A DNA stretch of 64,000 nt, from NCBI RefSeq assembly GCF_016097555.1, contig NC_054707.1, forward strand, positions 49,065,711-49,129,710. Direction: 5' to 3'. Shown here piece after piece: positions 1 to 11,959 of this stretch. Positions within the stretch are counted from its first letter, which is position 1. Each line of letters starts with the position of its first letter. A model generated the notes under the pieces. The model worked only from the letters and a program-made list of their open reading frames with translations, was not told the origin of the DNA and ran no database searches. A program made the position numbers and the translations under genes. This DNA is from Gigantopelta aegis. Lineage: Eukaryota; Mollusca; Gastropoda; Neomphalida; Peltospiridae.

Positions 1-796
1 TCATCAATGAAATCAATGTTATTTGTCCCAAGAACATTTACAGTGTCTCTAGCTATATGAGAGGTGGCATTATCATGCTGAAAAATCGAGATGTTGACGT
101 TTTTATGGAACAGAGGAATGACGTGATGAGCGAGAATGTCATCGCGGTAACGTTGAGCATTTAAATTGCCATCAATGACGACCAGTGGTGAACGATAATC
201 ATGGGCAATCGCTGCCCAGACCAGGACAGAAGCCCACCCCCGAAACGATCTCGTCCAAGAACACAACAGTCAGCATAGCGTTCATTTCTCCTACGGTAGA
301 CGCGCACTCTGTCATCACCACGTTGTAAAGAAAATCTGGATTCATCCGAAAAAAGAACGGTATTCCAGCGTCGCCGTATCCAACGAGTGTGTACACGTGC
401 CCAATTAAGACGATTTAGACGATGACGTTGCGTTAAAACGCATCCGACGTAAGGACGTTGTGCATGTAAACCGTTCTCCCGCAGACGATTACGAACAGTT
501 TGCCTACTGATTCGATTATTATGAAGCCTAGGTGTGTTAGCAGCAGTAGCAGTGGCAGTTTGGAATCGATTGCGCAAATGCGTGTTCATGATATAGCGGT
601 CTTGACCACGCGTTGTAACACGCGGACGTCGACGACATGGCTAGTCGTTGGTGCTTCCTATCGTTCGAAATCTTACGCGAAGACTTCGTATCGCTCGACT
701 AGAACTCCCAACATGCCTTGCAACGTCTTCTGTCGACATGCCAACATCAAGCATGCCAATCGCCTGTTCGCGTAAATTATTGGGTATTCTTGGCAT
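1..796 (-). pseudogene. Tc1/mariner-family transposase pseudogene, 3' end outside window
   Basis: Reading the minus strand from an ATG at 796, the sequence gives an N-terminal helix-turn-helix region starting MPRIPNNLREQAIGML. It continues into the DDE core with LFSDESRFSLQRGDDRVRVY (first catalytic Asp) and, near 80-100, FQHDNATSH (second catalytic Asp). This is the layout of Tc1-like cut-and-paste transposases, which are about 340 residues long. The third acidic residue lies beyond position 1. The gene is dead: an in-frame TAG follows the N-terminal domain near 640, a frameshift follows that, and another frameshift lies near 230 after the GRDRFGGG block. The start fits the family N-terminus. 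No partner gene is expected, since these elements are single-gene. The family call is firm; the clade is not resolved. Confidence 0.9.
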
Positions 797-1409
797 ACTA
801 AAAATGCTGCAATGTAAAAAACGTTAATTTTTTTACAAATGTTGAAGCGTTTTCGTTCACTTGACAACAATGTCAGTAAGACAAGTAAAACAAATTGACC
901 GAATACTACATGGGACATGTCGAACCATGCATGTACGTGCAAACTGAATTTCACGTTGTCGACGATTAACAGTGCAAAAATGATTGATAAAATTCATGAA
1001 TCCTGATAATACAGTTCAAGGCTAATACTACCTATATAATTTCATTACACAATGAATTCTTTAACACAACAAATACTATATGTACAAATCGGAAGTTTCT
1101 TTTTTTGTTCAGTATAGATAATGTATGTTAGTAACATTTGTAGTGCCCCTTTTAAGTATTACACCTCCTCTGTAGAAAACACCCCACATCCATCCCTGCC
1201 TGTTGTGACATTATTAAAAAGTTGCAATATTACTACAACCCACCCTTCCCCACCCGTCAATCTTCAATTTCTTTTGCCAATTTAAATATGTATTCGCCAA
1301 CTACATTTTGGCATGTCAGTCAAAAGGTTTTGTTTTTAATATTATGTTTTATGATAATAAAGTATATCCTAAAATGTACTTATTATTCTGTTTCCGTTTT
1401 GTATGTCTA
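797..1409. other. Non-coding; outer end of Tc1 element plus AT-rich spacer
   Basis: The first 150-200 bases upstream of the transposase start probably include the non-coding end of the Tc1 element, but its partner TIR is outside the window, so the boundary cannot be set. The rest is AT-rich with no coding pattern. Confidence 0.4.
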
Positions 1410-1515
1410 GGGCGGGCCGTAGCCCAATGGTACAGCGTTCGTCAGATACGCGGTCGATCCCCTTCGATGGGCCCATTGAGTCATTCTCGTTCAAGCCAGT
1501 GCACCACGACTGGTA
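1410..1515 (+). mobile_element. SINE, tRNA-derived head (type 1), 3' truncated
   Basis: The sequence starts with GGGCGGGCCGTAGCCCAATG, an A-box-like promoter segment, followed by GGTCGATCCCC as B-box. The family then reads GGGCCCATTGAGTCATTCTC and CCAGTGCACCACGACTGGTA. The same head recurs at 17,068, 43,146 and 62,396 and, on the minus strand, at 58,520 and 60,412. Only the head and first body segment are present here. Confidence 0.75.
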
Positions 1516-1693
1516 TATAAAAAAGAGGCAGTCTTACTTTGTGTATGCATCAAATAATGATATAAATTGTATGGTATAGTTTAACACTTTCCAATACATT
1601 TATTTTGATGTTTAGTATATGTAATACTGAATTATTGTGTTAACATTAGTACCTAACACATAAGCGTTTGAGTTAAAATTCATGAAAGTTAAT

Positions 1694-1907
1694 GTTTGTT
1701 CTATTTAACGACACCACTAGAGCACATTGATTTACGATTCATCGGCTATTGGATGTTAAACATTTGGTAATTCTGACATATATTCTTAGAGAGGAAACCC
1801 GCTACATTTTTCCATTAGTAGCAAGGGATGTTTTATATGCACCATCCCACAGACAGGATAGCACATACCACGGCCTTTAATATACCAGTCGTGGTGCACT
1901 GGCTAGA
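1694..1907 (-). mobile_element. SINE body/tail fragment (type 1)
   Basis: Read on the plus strand, it runs from a TTTAACGACACCACTAGAGC tail through the ATCGGCTATTGGATG block and GGAAACCCGCTACATTTTTC to CCAGTCGTGGTGCACTGGCT. This is the reverse complement of the SINE body. The tRNA head is absent. About ten further copies lie in the window. Confidence 0.8.
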
Positions 1908-2363
1908 ATAACATTCATGAAATTATTCTATAATAGAATGTTCTATAGAAAGCAATCTGGTCCAGAGTTTATAAAGGTTGATAGTCTAAACAGACATTTA
2001 TAGTGTGTGCTCCAAGGAAATGCGTTGTTAACTGTTAGGCTTACAAACAATATACGAACTAGTAGACAGACACATTAATATGTGGGGTGGGGTTTCTTTT
2101 TTCTTCTTTTTTTTTTTTGGGGGGGGGGGTATTTTAAAAAATATATATATATTTTAGGAAGTTAAGTGTGCTTTTGGAAGCACCTGTGCACTGACATGTC
2201 AAACATCAAACAACTCCAATTACGTGTAGTTTGTGTCACAGCGTGTTCACCCAGATTTTATCACCAAGTTGGTACGATTTATTAAAGTCCGTTACGAAAA
2301 ATCAACTGATCCTCAAATATTGCTAAATATATGTACTATTTCATTTTCATTTCAACTTATTTT
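1908..2363. other. No gene; poly-T/poly-G tract
   Basis: AT-rich spacer with a T-run followed by a G-run near 2,100-2,130. No coding or structural signal is seen. Confidence 0.5.
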
Positions 2364-2615
2364 CGTGCTTATATCCAATTAAGGTTCAAACAAGTTGTGC
2401 TGGGCTCACACCTCAGCTATCTGGGCTGTCTGTCCAGGACAGTGGGTTAGTTGTTAATTGTTAGTGATTAATGAGAGAAAAGAGGGTGTAGTGGCCTTAC
2501 ACCTACCCACTGAGTCGTTAAAATTCGTTCTGGTTGGGAGCCGGTACCGGGCTGCGAACCATGTACCTACAAGTCTTATGGCCGATGGCTTAACCACGAC
2601 ACCACTGAGGCCGGT
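2364..2615 (-). mobile_element. SINE, type 2 tRNA-like head, alternative tail
   Basis: On the minus strand it begins ACCGGCCTCAGTGGTGTCGT, the A-box-like start of the second SINE head. A B-box-like GGTTCGCAGCCC follows, and then TGGGTAGGTGTAAGGCCACT. Its tail includes ATCCAATTAAGGTTCAAAC, different from the common body. The same tail motif occurs alone near 28,248. Confidence 0.65.
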
Positions 2616-2682
2616 GTATGTACTAAAACTGCCTCTTTATAATATATAATCTACTTAACTTGTGGGTGGACCAATGGGTGTA

Positions 2683-3085
2683 TTGGTTGGTTGGTTGGTT
2701 AGTTGGTTAGTGTGTCGGTTGGTTGATTGGATGGATGGATGGTTGGATGTATTGTTGGATGAATGCATGGACGTATGGATGGATGGATGGATGGATGGAT
2801 GGATGGAAGGATGGTTGGGTGGGTGGCTGGTTGGTTAGATGGATGGATGGATGGTTGGTTGGTTGGTTGGTTGGATGGATGGATGGATGGATGGATGGTT
2901 GGTTGGTTGCTTGCTTGCTTGGATGGATGATGGATGGTGGTTGGTTGGTAGGTTGATTAGATGGACGGATGGATGGATGGTTGGTTGGTTGGTTGGTTGA
3001 TTGGATGGATGGCTGGTTCGTTCGTTGATTGGATGGATGGATGGATGGTTGGTTGGGTGGTTGTTTGGTTGGTTGGTTGGTTGGT
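2683..3085. repeat. GGTT/GGAT tetranucleotide array
   Basis: About 400 bases of alternating (TTGG)n and (ATGG)n blocks with small interruptions. Long open frames on both strands (Trp/Met/Gly- or Pro/Ser/Asn/Gln-rich) are a by-product of the simple repeat. Confidence 0.95.
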
Positions 3086-3159
3086 TTCTTTGTACAGTTA
3101 GTGTAAAGGAATGACGTGAGAATTAAAATGTACCTGTAGTATTTTGTCATTACATCACT

Positions 3160-3790
3160 CTGTTACGATACTACCAACTGTTACAACAAATATACTATCA
3201 AACGTTACGACAAATATACTACCAAATGTTACAACAAATATACTACCAACCGTTACAACAACTATACTACCAACCGTTACGACAAATATACTACCAACCA
3301 TTACAACAAATATACTACCTACTGTTACAACAAATATACTACCAACCGTTACAACAACTATACTACCAACCGTTACAACAAATATACTACCAACCATTAC
3401 AACAAATATACTACCTACCATTACAACAAATATACTACCTACTGTTACAACAAATATACTACCTACCGTGTTCACAAATGTACTACCAACCGTTACAACA
3501 AATATACTACCAACCGTTACAACAACTATACTACCAACCGTTACAACAAATATACTACCAACCGTTACAACAACTATACTACCAACCGTTACAACAAATA
3601 TACTACCTACCGTTACAACAAATATACTACCAACTGTTAGAACAAATATACTACCAACCGTTACAACAACTATACTACCAAAGGTTACAACAAATATATT
3701 ACCAAACGTTACAACAAATATACTAACAACCGTTACAACACATATACTACCAAACGTTACAACAATATACTACCAATCGTTACAACTAAT
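3160..3790. repeat. 24-bp minisatellite, about 25 units
   Basis: The unit reads CCAACCGTTACAACAAATAT followed by ACTA. It recurs with scattered substitutions, and an ACAACTATA variant alternates irregularly with ACAAATATA. Because 24 is a multiple of three, several frames on both strands stay open (for example a 260-residue frame repeating TNILPTVT). This need not mean a protein. Confidence 0.95.
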
Positions 3791-3996
3791 AATTGTTGGC
3801 ATCTGTCATCCACAATCGTTTAATCTTGACAGTAGTAATACAATACTTTTCATTAAATTACGACTACAGACCCCAGTTAAAGAAATCTATAATTATTATC
3901 AATTCAGTTGTATAGAACTGGCTTGACTTACCTAAATAATATATGACACACACACTTTCAGGAAGCTTTATGAAACGGCCTACGTTATGTATATGC

Positions 3997-4134
<138 letters not shown>

Positions 4135-4189
4135 GAACGTAATGTATTGTACTTTATTGCGCTGTGTTGTGTTGTGCTGTGCTGTAATG

Positions 4190-4295
4190 AATGTAGTCCA
4201 ATCCAGTCTGGTCCAGTCTAGTCTAGTTCAGTCCAGTCTAGTCCAGTCCAGTCCAGTCTAGCCCAGTCCAGTCTAGTTCAGTCAAGTCTACTCTG
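4190..4295. repeat. Degenerate GTCCA/GTCTA pentamer array
   Basis: Tandem GTCCAGTCTAGTCCAGTCCA-like units. They follow a TGTTGTGCTG stretch and grade into GAATAGAATGAA-type repeats up to about 4,440. Confidence 0.85.
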
Positions 4296-4573
4296 GTCGT
4301 TGCAACAGAATAGAATGAAATAGAATGCAATGCACTAGACTGTAATAAAATATAATAAAATTGAAATTAATGGAATAGTATATAATGTAGTGCAGTGCAA
4401 GATACAAGAACAGAACAGAACATAACATAGAACATAACAGAACCAATTCTTGAATGTGTGTAAATGTATTCTGATTCTTGATATATTGTGAATAAAATGT
4501 GGAATCTTTTGAAATGTGGACCTTTTTGAAAATGTGCTTAATAGGCTCCTTTTGGCGGTCAAGTGGCAACTAC

Positions 4574-4761
4574 CAGTGGCGGATCCAGAAAATCAATTTG
4601 GGGGGGGGGGGGGGGGGGTAAATGACATGAGGCGGAATGCCAATGGAACTTTGGGAGAGGTTTGAAGGGGATTGTAAAAAAATTAAATTAATATATAATA
4701 AAATTATAACTGTCGCAAAATTTAGGGGTGGGCGGGCAATGCCCCCCTAGATCCGCCTCTG
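4574..4761. mobile_element. MITE with CAGTGGCGGATC ends and 5-bp target duplication
   Basis: The ends are CAGTGGCGGATCC at the left and GGATCCGCCTCTG-type in reverse at the right, flanked by ACTAC at 4,569-4,573 and again at 4,762-4,766. The interior has a run of about 20 G and no coding capacity. A second copy with the same architecture lies at 19,900-20,083. Confidence 0.75.
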
Positions 4762-4766
4762 ACTAC

Positions 4767-5415
4767 CGTATTACCAGCTAATTTTTGTCTTTCTTGATAA
4801 TATATGGTCCGACTATCTCACAGGTGACATTACCTACAATTCCTGTGGGGGAACATGCTCAAATGACGTCATCAAAATGGCGACCATATTTAGTATATTT
4901 TTCAAGCAGCCCAGTAAAATGATGTGGACGTTCCAGATAGAAGTATCAAATGTCGCCCACAAGTTGCCCATTGTCTTAATTTTAAACTTTTAATATGAAC
5001 CACTTGCCCAGTTTACATTATGGTGGCTAAATTGGATTTTCAAGATGTCCTGACAAACAACTTTGTTCAGCCACGTGCACTGATATTCGATTTGTTTTGA
5101 CAGACACTTTATTCAGTCACCTATTCGGTTATCGGATTCCAACTTGTTCCAACATCTTGATATATAATTTAGATTGCATCATACATCTCAACGTGGATTA
5201 TGAAAAAGCTGAGAAGTGAGAAACGTAAAGCACATGGAGACGACAAAGTAATCGTGATCTTTAACCAAATGTGTTGAACAAATCAAATATGTTGTATAAA
5301 CCCCGATAATTGCCCGCCCAGTTTCAAATAATGGGGATATTAGTATCGGCGGTAATTCTTTCAAGCGTAAAGAACAAAAGGCTGCAAAAGGCGTACTGCA
5401 ATAATGAACTATTTA
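4767..5415. other. No gene seen
   Basis: Mixed-composition non-coding sequence. It contains isolated AAATGACGTCATCAAAATGG-like blocks of the kind seen in degraded TIR elements, but no second arm was found. Confidence 0.4.
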
Positions 5416-5457
5416 TTAAAGGGACATTCCTGAGTTTTCTGCAGTGTTTAAGATGTT
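5416..5457. mobile_element. Left arm of MITE split by Gypsy insertion
   Basis: TTAAAGGGACATTCCTGAGT is the terminal repeat of the MITE found whole at 42,114-42,462 and 56,092-56,470. Here it stops after about 40 bases at the Gypsy LTR. The other arm resumes at 12,666 and ends with the inverted terminus at about 12,983. Confidence 0.7.
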
Positions 5458-5593
5458 AACGTTGCACCGGTAGTTCCAAATAACTTAGCACCGGTGGGAC
5501 CGCCATATTGGTAATGTGGTATTATGGGTTGAATGTTTATTTCTTTCCATTATGTAAGTTTACAGTTAATTAAAGTCTACATTGGATACAACA
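5458..5593 (+). mobile_element. 5' LTR of Gypsy element, left end truncated
   Basis: The segment from ACGTTGCACCGGTAGTTCC to GGATACAACA is matched by 9,270-9,333 plus 12,595-12,665, the two halves of the 3' LTR. The 3' copy begins TGACGTAAC directly after a polypurine tract, so the 5' copy seems to lack about the first 40 bases. The intact LTR would be about 175 bases, short for Gypsy. A primer-binding site complementary to a known tRNA was not recognised after 5,593. Confidence 0.7.
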
Positions 5594-5612
5594 ATTTAAT
5601 TAACTGTTTATC

Positions 5613-7010
5613 ATGGACACTCTCCTGAAACCTGCTCGTCTCGACTTAGACCCAAATTCTCCCACCGCTGCAAAAGAATGGAAACACTGGCATCAGACAT
5701 TCACAAATTTCATCGACGAATGTGGTGATCATGCTCCTAACAAGTACAGAACTCTGATCAATTACGTGAGTCATAATGTTTATAAATACATTGAAGACTG
5801 CAATGATTATGATACTGCTATTACAACACTGACGAATTTGTATATTAAGCCACTAAATGAAATATTCGCTCGCCATTTGCTTGCAACCAGACGACAACAG
5901 TCTGGTGAAACCCTGAGTGAATTCCTACAAGAATTAAGAAAGCTCAGTAGGGATTGTAATCTCAAACCTGTCAATGCAGAGCAATATCGTGAAGAACTAA
6001 TTCGAGATGCTTTTATTAACGGGATTTCCTCTCCACTAATTCGTCAACGACTTCTGGAAAACAAGCAACTAGATCTTAGTACAGCTTTTGATCAAGCAAA
6101 TGCTCTAGACCTGGCACAGAAAAATTCCGAAGCATATACGTCATCAGGGATATGTTCAGCTGCAAGTATCGACACTTCTTCGACCGATGAAGTACCCGTT
6201 CCATGTGAACATCCTCTAGCTACAACATATCCAACAGGAAAGAAATGCTTTTTCTGTGGAGGAGCCACTCATAATAGGAGGGCATGCCCAGCTCGGGATG
6301 TGTGTTGTAATAAATGTGGCATTAAAGGTCATTTCGCAAAAGTATGTCAGTCCAGATCTAACAAAAGTAATAACAGTACTTCAGCTGCAATATTTTCACC
6401 AACAATCTGTTCAATTACTGCCGCTTGTCCCCAGAGTCTGTCTCAAGCTTCTTTGTGTGTTTCTATCTGTGGACATAATCTAACAGCTCTAATTGACTCT
6501 AGCAGCTCAGATAGTTTCATAAGTGAACACGTCGCCAAAAACCTGAAGCTTAAAATCTCTCCTTCATCTCAAGATATATCTATGGCCATGACGACTCTAA
6601 AGACCCATGTTCTTGGGCACTGTTTGGTGGACTTAAACATAAATGGTCATGTTTATACATCCACTCGACTGGGTGTTCTTAAGAATCTTTGCAGTGACCT
6701 CATTCTTGGACAAGATTTCCAGAAGCAACACAAGTGTGTTATCATTGAATTTGATGGCAGTAATCCTGATTTGGTAATCCCTAGGACAAAATCAGTATCG
6801 GCACTTTCAGTAGCTTCACTGGGTGAATCATCATTGTTTGCAAATCTTCTTCCTGAGTGTAAACCTATTGCAACAAAGTCCCGGCGTTTCAGCAAGGATG
6901 ACAAGAACTTTATAGAACAAGAAATCACTCGTCTTCTCGCAGATGGTATTATTGAGCCCAGTACATCACCTTGGCGTGCACAAGACCATAAATCAGTATA
7001 CAGAGCTTGA
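5613..7010 (+). pseudogene. Gypsy Gag-protease and start of reverse transcriptase
   Basis: This 465-residue frame starts at the first ATG after the 5' LTR. Residues 1-190 are a Gag-like capsid region. Two CX2CX4HX4C zinc knuckles follow at about 212-225 (CFFCGGATHNRRAC) and 232-245 (CNKCGIKGHFAKVC), which bind retroelement RNA. An aspartic-protease segment contains LIDSSSSDSFIS at about 293-304 and LILGQDF about 70 residues later. The usual protease motif is Asp-Ser/Thr-Gly, and here Gly is replaced by Ser. The frame then enters the reverse transcriptase at IEPSTSPW and breaks. The conserved stretch between that motif and the YPLPRID block is missing, so there is a short deletion with a frame change near 6,985. 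Gag and Pol look fused in one frame, as in several Gypsy lineages. Confidence 0.9.
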
Positions 7011-8211
7011 TGTGTATCCACTGCCTAGAATTGATGAGATGGTCAATAACCTCGCACACTACAAAGTGTTTTCAACATTTGATCTTAAAAGTGCATATCA
7101 TCAAGTTCCAATACAAGAACCTGATAGGAAGTTCACAGGATTTGAGGCAAATGGTACACTCTACCAATTCTGCCGAATTCCGTTTGGTCTTACAAATGGT
7201 GTGGCCGTTTTTCAGAGAGCCATGGACAGGATGGTTGAAGAGGAGGCACTCAGAGACACATTCCCGTATCTAGATAATATCACAGTTGCAGGCCGTGATC
7301 AGCAGGAACATGATGCAAATGTTAGTAAGTTTCTTGAAGCTGTAGAGCAAAGAAATTTAACTCTTAACAAAAACAAATCTGTGGAAAACAAGACATCCAT
7401 CAATATTCTTGGGTATCATGTTGGTAATGGCGTCATCAAACCAGATGAAGAAAGACTTAAACCTCTTCAGGAATTTCCTCCTCCCACCAATGTGCGTTCT
7501 CTAAGAAGAGTTGTTGGTATGTTCGCTTACTATGCCAAATGGATACCGAACTTTTCTGACAAAATACAGCCACTTGTGAGTGCTAATGCCTTCCCATTAA
7601 GTAAGACTGCCCTTGAAGCTTTTGATCTACTAAAAAAGGAGCTTAAAGGAGCAGCACTACAATCCATAGATGAAAGTCGTCCTTTTGTGGTTGAGTGTGA
7701 CACTTCTGAAGTTGCCATATCTGCGACATTAAACCAAGGTGGTCGGCCAGTTGCATTCATGTCAAGAACACTGCAGGGTAGCGAACTACATTACCCACCT
7801 GTAGAGAAAGAGGCGACAGCTATCATTGAAGCTGTGCGCAAGTGGCGCCATTTTCTGGCTGGTCGCCATTTCACACTGGTAACAGATCAGCGCTCTGTAG
7901 CTTTCATGCTGGACAACAGGAAACGTTCAAAAATCAAGAATAACAAGATACAAGACTGGAGAATTGAACTAGCTTCATTTTGCTACACTGTGAAGTATAG
8001 GCCTGGAAAGGACAATGTGGCACCAGACAGTTTTACTCGTGCATTTCTTTCTTCAGTATCAACATCTAGCCTAGATGATATCCATAAAGCCTTGTGCCAT
8101 CCAGGTGTGACTCGAATGTTGCACTTTGTAAGATCAAAGAACTTACCTTTCTCTACTGAGGAGGTGAAGAGAACATGCTCTACTTGCATTGCAAAATTTG
8201 TGCTGAACTGA
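6985..8211 (+). pseudogene. Gypsy reverse transcriptase, RNase H and integrase zinc region
   Basis: Continues pol in the next frame after the break near 6,985. Reverse transcriptase: YPLPRIDE, FSTFDLKSAYHQV (first catalytic Asp), FCRIPFGLTN, and FPYLDNITVAG where the second Asp of the usual YxDD is Asn. RNase H: FVVECDTSE, YPPVEKEATAI and LVTDQRSVAF supply the expected D, E and D. The integrase zinc region begins with HKALCHPGVTRMLHF and KRTCSTC. The frame ends in a frameshift at about 8,190-8,211, after which the integrase continues from 8,175 in the original frame. Order and domains are those of Ty3/Gypsy pol. YLDN may be lineage-typical rather than damage. Confidence 0.9.
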
Positions 8212-9176
8212 AACCTCAGTTCTATCATCCAATACCTGGTACATTGGTCAAAGCAACACAGCCCATGGAACGACTAAGTATTGATTTCAAGGGGCCATTG
8301 CTTTCGGCATCACGCAACGTGTACATACTGACTGTAATAGATGAGTATTCACGTTTTCCATTTGCATTTCCCTGCCCAAACATGCACTCGTCTACTGTAA
8401 TCAAATGCCTCGACCAGTTATTCACTTTGTGTGGATTGCCTAGCTACATCCATTCTGATCGTGGATCATCCTTTCTGTCGGAAGAGATTAAGAACTACTT
8501 ATCACAACGAGGGATAGCGACAAGCAAAACTACTCCATATCATCCGATTGGGAATGGACCGGTTGAAAGGTATAATGGTATCATTTGGAAGGCTGTCCGT
8601 CTTGCACTAAAATCCTCGAGTCTGCCAGATTCACAGTGGGAACATGTGCTTCCAGATGTGCTACATTCAATCAGATCGCTTCTCTCAACATCTACAAATA
8701 CAACTCCTCATGAGAGATTCTTTGGCTTTCAACGGAGATCATCTTTTGGTACTTCAATCCCAACGTGGCTGACAACCCCAGGTCCAGTCCTACTTCGTAG
8801 ATTTGTCCGATCAAGCAAGAATGATCCGCTGGTTGACCAAGTCGAGTTGAAAGAGGTTAACCCAACTTATGCCCATGTGCGGTATATGGATGGTCGTGAA
8901 TCAACTGTTTCTCTCAGAGACTTGGCTCCTTATCCAAACAATACCTTAGATGCTCAGTGTGCGTCACGGGACAGTATATCCGATGTTACTGATGATCATC
9001 AGGATAGTCATGCTACTGATGTGAGTGAATCCATTACTCCACTCACTACTGACATGAGTGATTCCACTGTTCCACACACCAATGTGTTTGACCAAGAACT
9101 AATCCCTACTAGAGATGCGCCTGTGATTCGACGTTCCACTCGTGAGATAAAGAAACCTTCTCGTTATGGTTGGTGA
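8175..9176 (+). pseudogene. Gypsy integrase core and C-terminus
   Basis: The frame continues pol after the frameshift. CKICAELKPQF completes the zinc region. The DDE core shows LSIDFKGP (Asp), HSDRGSSFLS (Asp) and GNGPVERYNG (Glu), the catalytic triad that joins cDNA to the target. The C-terminal region is acidic and Ser/Thr-rich from about residue 260, ending in RRSTREIKKPSRYGW and a stop. No envelope gene follows; the 3' LTR begins 55 bases later. The internal ATG is not a real start. Confidence 0.9.
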
Positions 9177-9219
9177 TAAGTGATTTACCCGTATCCTTAA
9201 GACAGTGAACTTTCTTCTT

Positions 9220-9230
9220 GGAGGGAAGAA
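9220..9230 (+). promoter_or_regulatory. Polypurine tract of Gypsy element
   Basis: GGAGGGAAGAA directly precedes TGACGTAAC, the first bases of the 3' LTR. This is where plus-strand DNA synthesis starts in LTR retrotransposons. Confidence 0.65.
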
Positions 9231-9823
9231 TGACGTAACATTTTTATCTTATAATATGGGACATTAATTACGTTGCACCGGTAGTTCCAAATAACTTAGC
9301 ACCGGTGGGACCGCCATATTGGTAATATGGTATAGGAGAAGCCATGTGTTTAGGGAAGTGACGTCACGTATCAGCATGCGCGCGCATCTGGTAGGCAGAA
9401 GTCTATCATAATGGCCATTAGTAACAAAGCGAACTAGCGTAGCGTGAATAGCAAAGAATGGCCAACATGTGCTTAAATTACCGCTTGTAGCACGGGAACG
9501 CTATTCTACATAGCTCCTGTATGGAGGAGATACATGTACTCTTTCCACCCATAAAATTTGACGATTGACCGAGTTCAAAACTATAGCAAACTTCTTTTTT
9601 TTTTCTTTTTTTTTTCACCTGAATAAATATTTTTAGTCCATGTATTTTTAAAGCGTCTGGTCCATATTTCAAGTAAAGCATTACAAACGAGCGCGCGCAC
9701 ACACAAATAAAAATAATAAAATAAAACGAGTAGGCCTATATTTTTTATTTAAAACTGTTTAAAAGAAATAATTGGCCTACACTTTGTTAAAGGAAATTAT
9801 TTCTTTAAACAATTTTAAATAAC

Positions 9824-10017
<194 letters not shown>

Positions 10018-10489
10018 CATTTGTTACAAATGAACAACCAGTAGACAATATATAGACAGTAGTTATATATATATAACACATCAGACTTGTCTACTGGTTC
10101 ATTTGTAAGGCTTTTCATCAACAATAAATTTAAGCAAGTATCTTATTAGAAAACTTTACAAAAACTTTAAAACTATTAATTTTATCAAGTCCTTTTTTAT
10201 TCCTTAAACTTGCTGATATCGGATACATATTAACACATTGTATTAAAATGGAGGAACCTAAATTTAGTTTCCATACATGTTCCATGACCACACATACATT
10301 GCTCCCTCTAGCTACAGCGTCCCTTTTTAAATATTAGTACAGAACTTAGCCTTTTAAACCGGATACATCTCAAATTTACTTGGTCCCTCACCTTTGTGGT
10401 TCCATCTTCAGAACATTTTGTAGCATTATTTTTTATATATATATATATACATAAAAATTGCCATTAATATTTTAATCGCCTAATCCCAT

Positions 10490-10797
10490 GCAGGCCAGGA
10501 CATAGTTTAATACGCAGTCGATCTAGGATTGATTCCTGTTGGTGGTCCTATAGGGCTGTTTCTCATTCCAGCCAGTGCTCTACAACTGGTGTAACAAAGG
10601 CTACACTATTTATTATCCTGTCTGTGGGCTGATGCATATAAAAGGTCCCTTATTGTTAATCGGAAAGAGTAATCCATTGTGTGACAGCAGCAGGTTTCCT
10701 CCCTAATATTATCTGTGTGATCCCTAAACATGTCCGACTCTATATATCCGTAATTAAAATGACTTTAGTGCATTGTTAAATAAAAGATTCCTTCCTT
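10490..10797 (+). mobile_element. SINE, degenerate head, nearly full body
   Basis: The weak head GCAGGCCAGGACATAGTTTA and the B-box-like GATCTAGGATTGATTCC are followed by CCAGTGCTCTACAACTGGTG, TATCCTGTCTGTGGGCTG and CATATAAAAGGTCCC, then a tail ending in TTGTTAAATAAAAGATTCC. It is nested inside the TIR element. Confidence 0.75.
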
Positions 10798-11906
10798 TCA
10801 AATCTAAAACAGTGTCAGTTACCTTTGACAAGAGGCACAGTTTCAAAGGCTATCACTTTCAACCTGATTAATAAACCAGTTAAAACAACAAATTACTGTA
10901 AATGGTAACAATACAATGTTTTAATGTAAGACACACATTAACACAATGCAAATATCATTTGATCATTGGTTTATAATGATAATAGAAAAAGAAAATAATA
11001 AATATGTGTTGTCTATTGTTTCTCGATATAATTTTTTTGATTTTGTAAAGTCTGTTTTTATTAGAAAATAGAGATCCTGGTAAAAAAAGATTAAATCCAA
11101 GTGTTATCAATGTCATCATCACATATTGAATAGCCCCAATAATATTGCACATGGTAGTTTGGAAAGTCAGTGAAAAAGGTTCTGGTATCCTTCTTATGCA
11201 CAGAAACATGAGATACTGTAGAAAAGAATCGCTGAATCTAATGCCAGTGTTCTCCTTAGCATCCCTTAATTCACCCTAAAACTTAAACGCCCTTAATTCA
11301 TCGTGAAAGGCCCATTTTTCATCCAAGAGTTGCCGGTTCTCTTTTTGTCCATAAACAGGAATCACTGATACCTAGAAAAAAATAAGAAAATTGGTAAATT
11401 TCTATGATATATAAGTATGAAAGTTTTATATTGTGTATATTGAATATTATTGAAATATTTGAATACACATAAATGTATATGTGAAGACATATTGACATCT
11501 GTCACTGATGACAATAATACTTATAAATACAATCAGCTCCCCTTTTCTTTCTTTATTTGCTGCAAACAAATTCAGATAACTTATATAATAAATGCATGTA
11601 ACATAATTTATGTTTTTAATAAAATATGGTGGCTATCACCAACTTGTGGATCAATATCCAGTTTTATTATTAGTATTTATTTATTTTTAATCCCAAACAA
11701 ATGATTTAATACATCTGATATCCCACCCTGAAATGTTTATACCTTTTATTTTATTATTAAAAAATCAACTTACACATTACAAATACACCTGTGGATCACT
11801 TCTTCAATACAAAAAAGTAAAACATTATAATTAACATATAATATAATTAATAAATGGAAATATTTCAGAACCATTTTCATATGAAACAATATATATATGC
11901 TTGATT

Positions 11907-11909
<3 letters not shown>
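10798..11909. other. No gene; interior of TIR element
   Basis: AT-rich sequence with short chance frames only. No transposase motif was seen on either strand. Confidence 0.5.
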
Positions 11910-11944
<35 letters not shown>

Positions 11945-11959
11945 GCACGCACACACACA
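11910..11959. repeat. (CA)n microsatellite
   Basis: About 50 bases of CA with a few GCAC interruptions. Confidence 0.95.

Noticed and set aside
2707..3150. 147-codon Asn/Gln/Pro/Ser-rich minus-strand frame
   Set aside because: Translation of GGTT/GGAT simple repeats.
3144..3926. 260-codon open frame repeating TNILPTVT
   Set aside because: Produced by a 24-bp tandem repeat; two other frames on the same stretch are also open. No signal peptide or non-repetitive domain.
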